NCBI RefSeq assembly: GCF_900105325.1
Contig: NZ_FNSU01000004.1
Coordinates: forward strand, 558,001-622,000
DNA: 64,000 bases
DNA from: Pseudomonas marginalis
GTDB lineage: Bacteria > Pseudomonadota > Gammaproteobacteria > Pseudomonadales > Pseudomonadaceae
Direction: 5' to 3'
Shown: positions 46,081 to 53,550 of the stretch, in pieces
How the letters are laid out: each line of letters opens with the position of its first letter
Position numbering within the stretch: the stretch's first letter is position 1
The notes under the pieces: generated by a model
Database searches by the model: none
Told to the model about the DNA's origin: nothing
The model's input: the letters and a program-made list of their open reading frames with translations, nothing else
Position numbers and translations under genes: made by a program

Positions 46081-46476
46081 TCAGGCCGTCGGAGAGGCGC
46101 GGGGGTTAAGGCTCGGCCATTGCTGGCGCGGGGTTGGGGTTTGCAATGGTGTGTGTGGTTGACGCTGTACCGTCTCGAATCGCGTGAGATACAACTGCGG
46201 CACATGCCCCGGCAACGCCACCAACGGCGCCGAGCCCGAGCAACACCAGCAATGCTGCATGGTGGAATGATCGTCCGGCTGCGGCGCCGGAATCTCCAGC
46301 TTGCCCAGGGCAATGGTCTTCAGGCTGGCGCCATTGGACGAACAGAAACTGCCCCACAGTAATTGCTGCACGGGGTCCTTGGACTGCTGTATCGCGCTGG
46401 CCATTGGCATGGCAAAGGCGTTGAACAGCACTGCAAGGCAGGCGATCCAGGCAATTGCAACGCGTTGACGGGCCAT
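46081..46476 (-). CDS. DUF2946 family protein (second), Cys-rich
   Basis: 131 residues: a signal/anchor segment (VAIAWIACLAVLFNAFAMPMASA) then a short periplasmic part with MQHCWCCSGSAPL, the paired-Cys block shared with DUF2946 proteins. I start at ATG 46476; a TTG three codons upstream is the alternative. It is the first gene of the putative copper operon. The two family members in one operon are diverged in metal-binding residues (Cys here, Met/His in the other). Confidence 0.8.
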   Translation of the reverse strand: MARQRVAIAWIACLAVLFNAFAMPMASAIQQSKDPVQQLLWGSFCSSNGASLKTIALGKLEIPAPQPDDHSTMQHCWCCSGSAPLVALPGHVPQLYLTRFETVQRQPHTPLQTPTPRQQWPSLNPRASPTA

Positions 46477-46499
46477 GGCGGACAATCCGTAGGGTTAAA

Positions 46500-46526
46500 C
46501 GATCAGGCGGGTATTTAGCCTGATCG
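46500..46526. terminator. Hairpin between the toxin-antitoxin genes and the copper operon
   Basis: CGATCAGGC (46500-46508) pairs perfectly with GCCTGATCG (46518-46526) around a 9-base loop. It lies downstream of the minus-strand antitoxin gene and upstream of the copper operon start, so it could be a terminator or an operator; the T run is short. Confidence 0.4.
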
Positions 46527-46573
46527 GGGGGGATAAGTAAAAAGTGGTGGTGTGGTTTGGTGTCGCAGTGCTA

Positions 46574-46861
46574 TCAGATCGCTGTAGCGTGAAGCTTGAG
46601 GCCCAACGCCTTCATGACTTTCATGATAGTCGCGAACTCGGGATTGCCAGTGCTGGAGAGGGCTTTGTATAGACTTTCTCTTCCGAGGCCGGCGTCGCGA
46701 GCAATTTGGGTCATGCCTTGGGCGCGGGCGATGTTGTTGAGCGCTGAACGAATCAGCAATCCGTCACCAGAATCCTCTTCGAAAGAAGCTTCGAGATACT
46801 CCGCCATGTCCTCAGGAGTCGTCAGATGCTCGGCTATGTCGAAATCTTTAAATTGAGTCAT
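46574..46861 (-). CDS. Addiction module antidote protein (HTH antitoxin)
   Basis: 95 residues of the COG3636 type. The N-terminal part (FDIAEHLTTPEDMAEYLEASFEEDSGDG, split near residue 18) is characteristic, followed by a lambda-repressor-like helix-turn-helix (NIARAQGMTQIARDAGLGRESLYKAL, about 43-68) and FATIMKVMKALGLKLHA. It should neutralise the upstream RelE-like toxin and repress their promoter. The gene starts three bases after the toxin stop. Toxin-first order is usual for this class. Confidence 0.88.
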   Translation of the reverse strand: MTQFKDFDIAEHLTTPEDMAEYLEASFEEDSGDGLLIRSALNNIARAQGMTQIARDAGLGRESLYKALSSTGNPEFATIMKVMKALGLKLHATAI

Positions 46862-46864
46862 GGG

Positions 46865-47167
46865 TCACTCCTTTTTCTCAAATTCTTCGGCAATTTCTTT
46901 AGCTCGCTCGATGTCGCGTTTTTGCGTTGATTTATCGCCACCTATCAACAGTAGATAAACCACCTCACCTATACGCTTGAAGTACACCCGGTATCCAGGA
47001 CCATAGTGGATGCGCATTTCGGATACGCCATTTCCGACGTTTTCGCAGTCTCCAAAATTGCCCATTCTTGCGTTGTCCAATCTTGTAAGCACACGTCCAT
47101 GGACGGGTTTACTGCGTAGCGAATAAAGCCATTCCTGAAACTCATCAGATCTCTTGAAGTGAATCAC
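46865..47167 (-). CDS. RelE/ParE-superfamily addiction module toxin
   Basis: About 100 residues starting at a GTG (47167), giving an opening xIHFKRSDEFQEWLYSLRSK that matches COG3657 killer proteins. Core features are ARMGNFGDCENVGNGVSEMRIHYGPGYRVYF and YLLLIGGDKSTQKRDIERAKEIAEEF, the latter a conserved K-x-x-Q-x-x-D-I-x-x-A helix. Such proteins are ribosome-dependent mRNA nucleases or their relatives. A longer open frame continues 60 codons upstream without family support. Forms an operon with the HTH antidote. Confidence 0.82.
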   Translation of the reverse strand: MIHFKRSDEFQEWLYSLRSKPVHGRVLTRLDNARMGNFGDCENVGNGVSEMRIHYGPGYRVYFKRIGEVVYLLLIGGDKSTQKRDIERAKEIAEEFEKKE

Positions 47168-47685
47168 CTCGGATCGTATTCCTTGGGATACATGTTGGCA
47201 AGTTTCGACGCGCTGCAAAAAGCAGGCGTCCCCCTCGCGGATGGCTGACGCGAAACCGCGAGGGGGGAGGTTAGGGCGGGGGCTTTTGGCTGAGCCAGCC
47301 AGCTTGTTCGGAAGTATTTGTAGGGGCATTCGCCTTTCGACGGTCAAGCCTGATAGATGGATGTCCGGTTGGCTATTCGTCTAAAAAGAAATTTCCGACA
47401 AGCCTTTGAGGTTGTCCCTAGGACGCTTGATCTCTAGTCTCCGTGCACCGCTGCCAACGCGGCGGACGGGCGTCGCGGCCCGGGTTTTCTAAGAGCAAAA
47501 GCGCTATCGCCTGCTTTCAGTTGATGCTTTTTTATCGTCTACTGTGCGGCTAAATGGTGGCTGTGCGCGGGATACCTTCGGGTATGCCGGGATGCCTTAG
47601 ACCGGTCCGCGAACCTGCGTACAGCTGCCACCCTATCGCGTCGCGGCGAATCAGTGGCAGCTCCACCTTTCTAAGGAGCTTCACA
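47168..47685. other. Non-coding region with hairpin and structured leader
   Basis: 518 bases divide the toxin-antitoxin pair from the DUF3077-type gene. The left part has an 11-bp inverted repeat, CCCCCTCGCGG (47230-47240) with CCGCGAGGGGG (47256-47266). The right part is the RNA-like structure described at 47556-47662. No further gene is supported. Confidence 0.45.
47556..47662 (+). ncRNA. Structured 5' leader with alternative stems (cis-regulatory RNA candidate)
   Basis: GGTGGC (47556-47561) plus TGTGCGCGGG (47562-47571) pair with CCTGCGTACA (47614-47623) and GCCACC (47627-47632) using two G-U wobbles, closing a multi-hairpin. Inside are ATACC-TTCG-GGTAT (47572-47585), a UUCG tetraloop stem, and GCCGG/CCGGT (47586-47590 with 47602-47606). 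The 3' arm AGCTGCCAC (47623-47631) can instead pair with GTGGCAGCT (47654-47662), just before the ribosome site AAGGAG (47673-47678). The exclusive pairings suggest translational or attenuation control. Confidence 0.55.
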
Positions 47686-47937
47686 ATGATCAAACCCACC
47701 CCAAATCCCCCCGTTCGGCTCTTCACCGTGGCCGATGGCATCAGCACCGAAGACCTGCTGGTCAACCTCAGTGAAACACTTGCTTCGGCCAACGCGCTGA
47801 GTTGCGACCTTGCCTTTAACCTGGAAGGCGCACCACGCGAGGAATTACTGGGCGTTGCGCAGTTGATCGAGCTGGCACAATTGCTCGCTGACAGGGTGCA
47901 CGAAGGCGCAGGGCAGGCAACCGCCGCGAGTAGTTAA
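47686..47937 (+). CDS. DUF3077-type small protein
   Basis: 83 residues, mostly helical: VRLFTVADGISTEDLLVNLSETLASANALSCDLAFNLEG, split near residue 30, then REELLGVAQLIELAQLLADRVHE. The V-x-x-G-I-x-x-E-D-x-L opening and a closing helix of this kind match small Pseudomonas proteins of the DUF3077 group, whose function is unknown. The ATG follows AAGGAG with seven-base spacing. It has a structured leader and is not obviously in an operon. Confidence 0.75.
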   Translation: MIKPTPNPPVRLFTVADGISTEDLLVNLSETLASANALSCDLAFNLEGAPREELLGVAQLIELAQLLADRVHEGAGQATAASS

Positions 47938-47995
47938 CAAGTTCGATGAGCGATCGTTCCTGCGCATATGTGTGGGAATGATCGTGTGGCAGGTC

Positions 47996-48484
47996 TTAGA
48001 CCTCCCAGCTGGCTTCCCGTATATGATTGAAGTTGACGACATCTACGCAGTGCTGATGAGCAAACCCAGCGACTCTGAGATCGTCAGTCAAAACCAGATA
48101 GTTATCTTTTGCTGCGGCAACAATGCCAACGTCGGTAAGGCCGTAGGGTGACAGCTCATAATCGCGACTTATATCCAAGGCTGGATGATGGACTTCGATT
48201 ATTGTTGATAGTGAGTTTTTTAACGTTGCATAAAAATCGCGCAGCTTGTTTCCATGAAGTCCATTTGTCAGGTTGCTGACTTCAGCGAGAATGTGAGGGG
48301 TTGAAACAAGTTTTTCGAACTGGTCAATCACTTTGAGCAAAAGTTGATAGTCTGCATCGCTGTAGCCGCGTGTTCTCTTGAACTCCACGATGCTGGACGT
48401 TCCTCCTATCAGTGCCAGAAGCAGCAAGTTAGTATCAACGATGATTCCTTTTCTTCGGTATTGCTTGATGTAGGCTTCGATCAT
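47996..48484 (-). CDS. PIN-domain protein, putative RNase
   Basis: 162 residues. PIN-fold acidic residues are placed as expected: Asp in GIIVDTNLLLLALI (about 17), Glu in TPHILAEVSNL, Asp in GLTDVGIVAAAKD and Asp in YLVLTDDLRVAG. The family cleaves RNA with metal ions and includes VapC toxins. It is longer than VapC (about 130) and its partner is not a standard VapB. It overlaps the upstream small gene by four bases. GC is about 50%, below the flanking cob genes. Confidence 0.83.
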   Translation of the reverse strand: MIEAYIKQYRRKGIIVDTNLLLLALIGGTSSIVEFKRTRGYSDADYQLLLKVIDQFEKLVSTPHILAEVSNLTNGLHGNKLRDFYATLKNSLSTIIEVHHPALDISRDYELSPYGLTDVGIVAAAKDNYLVLTDDLRVAGFAHQHCVDVVNFNHIREASWEV

Positions 48485-48759
48485 ACTTCGCGGATCTTCA
48501 TGGAGCGGAACTCGCCAGTCTCCGAGTCGATGATGAATGTTTTGTATTTTCTTGCATGCATTTGTCCGGCTAAAGATGCGCCTAGCCTTTCATAGTTATT
48601 AGGGTTGGGGACATTGAAGCCCAGTGTTATTGCCCAGGTTTTATTGTCTGGGTCTAACTCTACTTCCTCAAGCATCAGGTCTTGTAGTGCTGTTTCTTGC
48701 CCGAGAAAGTCGTTTGCGACCGCCTTGGCGACTTGTACGGCTTCTTTAACTTCTATCAT
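48481..48759 (-). CDS. Small protein coupled to the PIN-domain gene
   Basis: 92 residues: a helix (EVKEAVQVAKAVANDFLG) then an antiparallel sheet pattern, VELDPDNKTWAITLGFNVP and YKTFIIDSETGEFRSMKIRE, resembling a single PepSY-like fold. It has no DNA-binding motif of the usual antitoxin classes. The ATG at 48759 has AGGAG at ideal spacing; the frame is open further upstream without support. It may be the antitoxin or partner of the PIN protein. No named family recognised. Confidence 0.7.
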   Translation of the reverse strand: MIEVKEAVQVAKAVANDFLGQETALQDLMLEEVELDPDNKTWAITLGFNVPNPNNYERLGASLAGQMHARKYKTFIIDSETGEFRSMKIREV

Positions 48760-48887
48760 GTCAGCTCCTGAATACCGTTGGGCCTGGCTTGAACTGTTCC
48801 TGGAGTTTAGCACTTCGTGTTGTGGGTTCATCGCCGTCCCTTGAGGTAACAAAATAGATTGGATAGAGGGTGGCGGATGATCCTGAT

Positions 48888-49613
48888 CTATCGAATGAAA
48901 TCTGCCAACGAATCGATTGTTTCTGCGGGCGACAAAAGCTCCCGATCCACCGCCGCCAATACCGGCCGCTTCAACACCAACACCGGCACCCCCCGTTCCC
49001 GCGCCACTTCCAGCTTCGGCTCAGTGGCGGTGCTGCCACTGTTCTTGCTGATCAGCACATCAATCCCCCGCCGTTCAAACAGCGAGCGTTCGTCTTCGAT
49101 CAGAAACGGCCCGCGCGCGCCGATCACTTCACACCGCTCATTGCCCGGATACACATCCAGCGCGCGCAACGTCCAGAACTGCTCGGCGGGGATTTCGTCG
49201 AGATGCTGCAATGGCTCGCGACCCAAGGTGAACAGCGGACGCTTGAAGGGTTTCAAGGCGTCGATCAATTCAGCCCAGTCACTGACCTCCCGCCAGTCAT
49301 CGCCGGCCTGCGGCTGCCACGCCGGTCGGCGCAACGCCCAGCAGGGGACACCGCACAACTGCGCCGCCAGCGCGGCGTTCTGGCTGATCTGCGCCGCATA
49401 CGGATGGGTCGCATCGAGGATCAGGCTGATCTGTTCGTCGCGAACAAACTGCGCCAACCCTTCGGCGCCGCCATAACCGCCGACACGCACTTGGCAGGTA
49501 AGATCGGTAGGCACACGCCCCACACCCGCCAGGCTGTAGATATGCTCCGGCCCCAAGGTGCGCGCGATAGCCAGCGCTTCGGTCACACCGCCCAGCAGCA
49601 GGATGCGTTTCAT
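48888..49613 (-). CDS. cobK: Precorrin-6A reductase CobK
   Basis: 241 residues. The NADPH fold starts at KRILLLGGVTEALAIARTL (residues 2-20), with VGGYGGAEGLAQFVRD and the conserved ILDATHPYAAQISQNAA in the middle and the late GIDVLISKNSGSTATEPKLEVARE block. It reduces precorrin-6A (or cobalt-precorrin-6A) in corrin ring synthesis. I start at ATG 49613, overlapping the cobL stop by four bases. In P. aeruginosa cbiD lies between cobL and cobK (from memory); it is absent here. Confidence 0.95.
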   Translation of the reverse strand: MKRILLLGGVTEALAIARTLGPEHIYSLAGVGRVPTDLTCQVRVGGYGGAEGLAQFVRDEQISLILDATHPYAAQISQNAALAAQLCGVPCWALRRPAWQPQAGDDWREVSDWAELIDALKPFKRPLFTLGREPLQHLDEIPAEQFWTLRALDVYPGNERCEVIGARGPFLIEDERSLFERRGIDVLISKNSGSTATEPKLEVARERGVPVLVLKRPVLAAVDRELLSPAETIDSLADFIR

Positions 49614-50815
49614 CGCGGCTTGACCACTTCCAGCAGGGTGATTGGAAGCGCCTGCCGCCACGTATCGAACTCACCCAGTGGCTGGGCCTGAGCGACGTGG
49701 ATGCGCGTCAGTTCGCCGCCATGCGCCGCGCGCCAGTTCATCAAGGTCATTTCACTTTGCAGGGTGACGGCATTGGCCACCAACCGACCGCCGGGGCGCA
49801 GGTGTTGCCAACAGGTGTCGAGCACACCGTCGCGGGTGACGCCGCCGCCGATGAAGATGGCGTCGGGAGCTGTAAGGCCGTGCAACGCTTCCGGGGCTTT
49901 GCCACGAATCAACTGCAAACCGGGCACGCCGAGGGCGTCGCGATTGTGTTCAATAAGGCTCTGGCGGCCTTCGTCTGCTTCAATTGCCAATGCTCGGCAG
50001 CTCGGATGGGCGCGCATCCATTCGATACCGATGGAGCCGCTGCCCGCACCCACGTCCCACAGCAGTTCGCCGGGCATCGGGGCGAGGCGGGCGAGGGTCA
50101 TGGCGCGCACATCGCGTTTGGTCAGTTGGCCGTCGTGCTGGAAGGCGGAATCGGGCAAGCCAGCGAGGCGCGACAGACGTGGTGTGTCGCTGGAGGCCAG
50201 GCAGTCGATGGCGACCAGGTTCAAATCGGCGACACAGGCGTGCTGCCAATCCTCAGCCAAACCGTCGATGCGCCGCTCATTCGCGCTGCCCAGGTGTTCA
50301 AATACTGTCAATCGGCTGGGCCCAAACCCGGATTCAGCCAACAACGCAGCAATCAACGCGGGACTGCCGCCGTCATTACTCAGTACCAATAAACGCACAC
50401 CTGTGGCCAGATGCGCATTGATCGCCGCCACTGGCCGTGCCACTACGGACAGCGTCACCACCTCCTGCAACGGCCAGCCCAGCCGCGCCGCCGCCAACGA
50501 CACCGACGACGGCGCCGGTAAAACCAGCAGTTCTTCAGCCGCCACCTGTCGCGCCAGGCTGGCCCCCACGCCATAAAACATCGGGTCACCACTGGCCAGC
50601 ACGCACACAGGCTCGTCACGCCGCGCCAGTACCGGTTCCAGGGAGAACGGGCTCGGCCACACCTGGCGCTCACCGCGAATACACACCGGCAACAGGTCCA
50701 ACTGGCGCTGGCCACCTATAATCCGCGAAGCGCGCAACAGGGCATGCCGGGCATTCCTGCCCAGCCCCTTGAAGCCGTCTTCACCGATGCCTACAACCGT
50801 CAGCCAGGGCGACAT
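49610..50815 (-). CDS. cobL: Precorrin-6Y C5,15-methyltransferase (decarboxylating) CobL
   Basis: 401 residues made of two methyltransferases: an N-terminal CbiE-like tetrapyrrole methylase (WLTVVGIGEDGFKGL, PVCVLASGDPMFYGVG) and a C-terminal CbiT-like Rossmann enzyme (LTKRDVRAMTLARLAPMPGELLWDVGAGSGSIGIEW, split at residue 250). The fused form methylates C5 and C15 and removes the C12 acetate carboxyl. It is transcribed divergently from cobG. Confidence 0.96.
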   Translation of the reverse strand: MSPWLTVVGIGEDGFKGLGRNARHALLRASRIIGGQRQLDLLPVCIRGERQVWPSPFSLEPVLARRDEPVCVLASGDPMFYGVGASLARQVAAEELLVLPAPSSVSLAAARLGWPLQEVVTLSVVARPVAAINAHLATGVRLLVLSNDGGSPALIAALLAESGFGPSRLTVFEHLGSANERRIDGLAEDWQHACVADLNLVAIDCLASSDTPRLSRLAGLPDSAFQHDGQLTKRDVRAMTLARLAPMPGELLWDVGAGSGSIGIEWMRAHPSCRALAIEADEGRQSLIEHNRDALGVPGLQLIRGKAPEALHGLTAPDAIFIGGGVTRDGVLDTCWQHLRPGGRLVANAVTLQSEMTLMNWRAAHGGELTRIHVAQAQPLGEFDTWRQALPITLLEVVKPR

Positions 50816-50850
50816 ATCAATTCCTTGAGCGACATCCGACGGGCAGGCTT

Positions 50851-50879
50851 TTCATGCCGCCGGACAAAGCAGGCATAAT
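50851..50879 (+). promoter_or_regulatory. Predicted promoter of the cobGHIJ operon
   Basis: A -10-like CATAAT (50874-50879) is preceded by TTCATG (50851-50856) at a 17-base spacing. Transcription would start near 50886, which favours the GTG at 50911 over the ATG at 50854 as the cobG start. Confidence 0.4.
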
Positions 50880-50910
50880 ACCGCGCCTTTACCCGTCAAC
50901 CGGTAGCCCC

Positions 50911-52200
50911 GTGAACCCAACGCCCGCTGTGAATACCTTGCGCCCCTCGGCTTGTCCGGGGTTGCTGCGTATCGTCCAGGCGTTGGATGGCGGCATCTGC
51001 CGGATCAAACTGGCCGGTGGCTCGATCAGCGCCGCCCAGGCCCGTGCCGTGGCGGACGCGGCCCAGGCCTATGCGGGCGGGGTGATCGAGGCGACCAACC
51101 GCGCCAACCTGCAGATACGTGGGATCGGTGCCGAGCAAGACGCCTTGATCGCCATGCTGCTGGCCGCCGATCTGGGCCCGAGTAACGCCGCTGGCGATGA
51201 CGTGCGCAACCTGATGCTCAGCCCCAGCGCCGGTATCGACCCGCAGATGCTGTTCGACACCCGGCCGCTGGCCGAGCAGATCCTCGCCACCCTGCAAAAC
51301 CGTCCGCGTTTCCATGAGCTGTCGGCCAAGTTCGCCGTGCAACTGGATGGCGGTGAGGCCCTGGCGATGCTCGAGCATCATCATGATCTGTGGCTGTCGG
51401 CGTTCGTACGCAATGGCGAGACACTCCTCGCGTTCGGCCTGGCAGGTTGTCCAGGATTGGATGCACCGTTGGCCGCCGTGCCGTTGGCACAGGGTCATGG
51501 GTTGGTGGTGGCAGTGCTGGAGGCGTTTCTTGACCTCGCCACCCCCGAGCAAACCCGCATGCGCCACCTGGCTGTGGATAAGTTGTTGAGCCGCCTCAGC
51601 CTGCCGCTGCTGCCGGCCGATGGCTTCAAACGCCCGCCCAGCGGCGCTTTGCTGCACCTCGGGAGTTATCCACAGGCTCAAAGCAATCAATTCTACGTCG
51701 CGGCCATCGCACCCTTGGGGCGCCTGGATTCGACGATGCTCACAGGCGTGGCGCAGCTCGCCAGCGAATATGGCGACGGCACCTTGCGCTTCACCCCCTG
51801 GCAAGGTGTGTTACTGCCCAACGTCGAAAAACCTCACGCCGTGACCCAACGCCTGGCGCAACTGGGCTTCCTCTGCACCGTCGACCAACCCTTGGCCCGC
51901 GTGATCGCCTGCACCGGTTCCAGCGGCTGCGCCAAAGCCCTCGCCGACACCAAGGCCGACGCCGTGCGCTTGGCCGCGCTGCATCCCGGCCATGACGTGC
52001 ACCTGTCCGGCTGCCCACGTTCCTGCGCCGCCGCACATATCGCGCCGGTCACCTTGCTGGCGGTGAGCCCCGGCCACTACGACCTGTATTTTCGCGATGC
52101 AGCCCACCCCGGTTTCGGCCGGCTGCGCGCACGCACCCTTTCCATTGAAGCGGCGGGCGCCTTGCTGCGCGCTCACCCACGGAGCAACACCGATGATTGA
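50911..52200 (+). CDS. cobG: Precorrin-3B synthase CobG
   Basis: 429 residues from the GTG at 50911. CobG is a sulfite-reductase-like iron-sulfur/siroheme-type mono-oxygenase of the aerobic cobalamin route, using O2 to make precorrin-3B. Cluster cysteines are in VIACTGSSGCAKALADTKADA and VHLSGCPRSCAAAH, and the substrate region ANRANLQIRGI lies near residue 62. An ATG at 50854 would add 19 residues but precedes the predicted promoter's start point. The stop overlaps cobH by eight bases. Confidence 0.92.
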   Translation: MNPTPAVNTLRPSACPGLLRIVQALDGGICRIKLAGGSISAAQARAVADAAQAYAGGVIEATNRANLQIRGIGAEQDALIAMLLAADLGPSNAAGDDVRNLMLSPSAGIDPQMLFDTRPLAEQILATLQNRPRFHELSAKFAVQLDGGEALAMLEHHHDLWLSAFVRNGETLLAFGLAGCPGLDAPLAAVPLAQGHGLVVAVLEAFLDLATPEQTRMRHLAVDKLLSRLSLPLLPADGFKRPPSGALLHLGSYPQAQSNQFYVAAIAPLGRLDSTMLTGVAQLASEYGDGTLRFTPWQGVLLPNVEKPHAVTQRLAQLGFLCTVDQPLARVIACTGSSGCAKALADTKADAVRLAALHPGHDVHLSGCPRSCAAAHIAPVTLLAVSPGHYDLYFRDAAHPGFGRLRARTLSIEAAGALLRAHPRSNTDD

Positions 52201-52819
52201 TTACATCCGCGACGGTCAGGAGATCTATCGCAACTCCTTCGCCATTATTCGCGCGGAAGCCAAGTTGGAGCGTATCCCGGCCGACCTGGAGAAACTCGCG
52301 GTGCGGGTGATCCATGCCTGCGGCATGGTCGAGGCCATCGACGGCCTGCAGTTCTCCGAAGGTGCGGGTAAGGCCGGGCGCGATGCGCTGGCCGCTGGCG
52401 CGCCGATTCTGTGTGATGCGCGGATGGTCTCCGAAGGCGTGACCCGTGCGCGCCTGCCCGCCAACAACCCGGTGATCTGCACCCTGCGCGACGACAGCGT
52501 GCCGGAGTTGGCGCGGGAGCTGGGCAATACCCGCTCCGCTGCGGCCCTGGAGCTGTGGCGTCCGCACCTGGAAGGTAGCGTGGTGGTAATCGGCAACGCG
52601 CCGACCGCGTTATTCTACCTGCTGGAAATGCTTGACGCGGGGGCACCGAAACCGGCGTTGATCCTCGGCTTCCCGGTCGGCTTTGTCGGCGCTGCCGAAT
52701 CCAAGGCGATGCTGGCGGCGGACAGCCGTGGCGTACCGTTCGTGATCATGCAGGGCCGCCTGGGCGGCAGTGCCATGGCCGCGGCGGCGGTGAATGCGCT
52801 CGCCACGGAGGTCGAATAA
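52193..52819 (+). CDS. cobH: Precorrin-8X methylmutase CobH
   Basis: 208 residues; it moves the C11 methyl to C12, giving hydrogenobyrinic acid. Marks are YIRDGQEIYRNSFAIIRAEA at the start, the catalytic His in LAVRVIHACGMVEAI, SEGVTRARLPANNPVIC and VIGNAPTALFYLLEML. The ATG is preceded by GGAG and lies inside the end of cobG. Confidence 0.96.
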   Translation: MIDYIRDGQEIYRNSFAIIRAEAKLERIPADLEKLAVRVIHACGMVEAIDGLQFSEGAGKAGRDALAAGAPILCDARMVSEGVTRARLPANNPVICTLRDDSVPELARELGNTRSAAALELWRPHLEGSVVVIGNAPTALFYLLEMLDAGAPKPALILGFPVGFVGAAESKAMLAADSRGVPFVIMQGRLGGSAMAAAAVNALATEVE

Positions 52820-53550
52820 TGCCGGCACGCGGACGTTTGATCGGCCTGGGCGTCGGCCCCGGCGACCCGGAACTGATTACCCTCAAGGCCCTGCGCCTGC
52901 TGCGCGAATCGCCGGTGGTGGCCTATTTCGTGGCCAAGGGCAAGAAGGGTAACGCCTTCGGCATCATCGAAGACCACCTGGTGCCGCAACAAACCCTGAT
53001 GCCGCTGGTGTACCCGGTAACCACCGAAGCGCTGCCGGCGCCGTTGTCCTATGAACAAGTGATCAGCGACTTCTACGACACCGCCAGTGTCGAGGTGGCC
53101 GTGCACCTGGACGCCGGTCGCGACGTGGCGGTGATCTGTGAAGGCGATCCGTTCTTCTACGGCTCCTATATGTATTTGCATGACCGCTTGGCCGAGCGCT
53201 ACGAAGCCCAGGTTATCCCCGGTGTGTGCTCGATGCTTGGCGGCGCCTCGGTGCTGGGCGCGCCGTTGGTGTATCGCAACCAGAGCCTGTCGGTGCTGTC
53301 GGGCGTATTGCCCCACGAAGACCTCAAGCGCCGCCTGGCGGATGCTGACGCGGCGGTGATCATGAAGCTGGGGCGCAACTTCCCCAAGGTGCGCCAGGTA
53401 CTCGAAGAACTTGGCCTGGCCGAGCGCGCGCTGTATGTGGAGCGCGCGACCATGGCCAACCAGAAAATCGTGGCGCTGGACCAGGTGGAGCCGATGTCTT
53501 CGCCGTACTTCTCGCTGATCATCGTGCCGGGTGAAAGGTGGCAAGGTTGA
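52819..53550 (+). CDS. cobI: Precorrin-2 C20-methyltransferase CobI
   Basis: 243 residues of the tetrapyrrole methylase family. RLIGLGVGPGDPELITLKALRLL is the SAM-binding N-terminus, with CEGDPFFYGSYMYLHDRL in the second motif and VIPGVCSMLGGASVLGAPLV after it. Its ATG shares one base with the cobH stop (TAATG). Confidence 0.96.
   Translation: MPARGRLIGLGVGPGDPELITLKALRLLRESPVVAYFVAKGKKGNAFGIIEDHLVPQQTLMPLVYPVTTEALPAPLSYEQVISDFYDTASVEVAVHLDAGRDVAVICEGDPFFYGSYMYLHDRLAERYEAQVIPGVCSMLGGASVLGAPLVYRNQSLSVLSGVLPHEDLKRRLADADAAVIMKLGRNFPKVRQVLEELGLAERALYVERATMANQKIVALDQVEPMSSPYFSLIIVPGERWQG

Noticed and set aside
50816..50910. Cobalamin riboswitch before the cob genes
   Set aside because: The gap is only 95 bases and lacks the B12-box core; the leader of the TonB receptor at 41368-41519 lacks it too.
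50854..50910. Upstream ATG start for cobG
   Set aside because: It would lie before the predicted transcription start and adds residues without family similarity; the GTG at 50911 is preferred, with some doubt.
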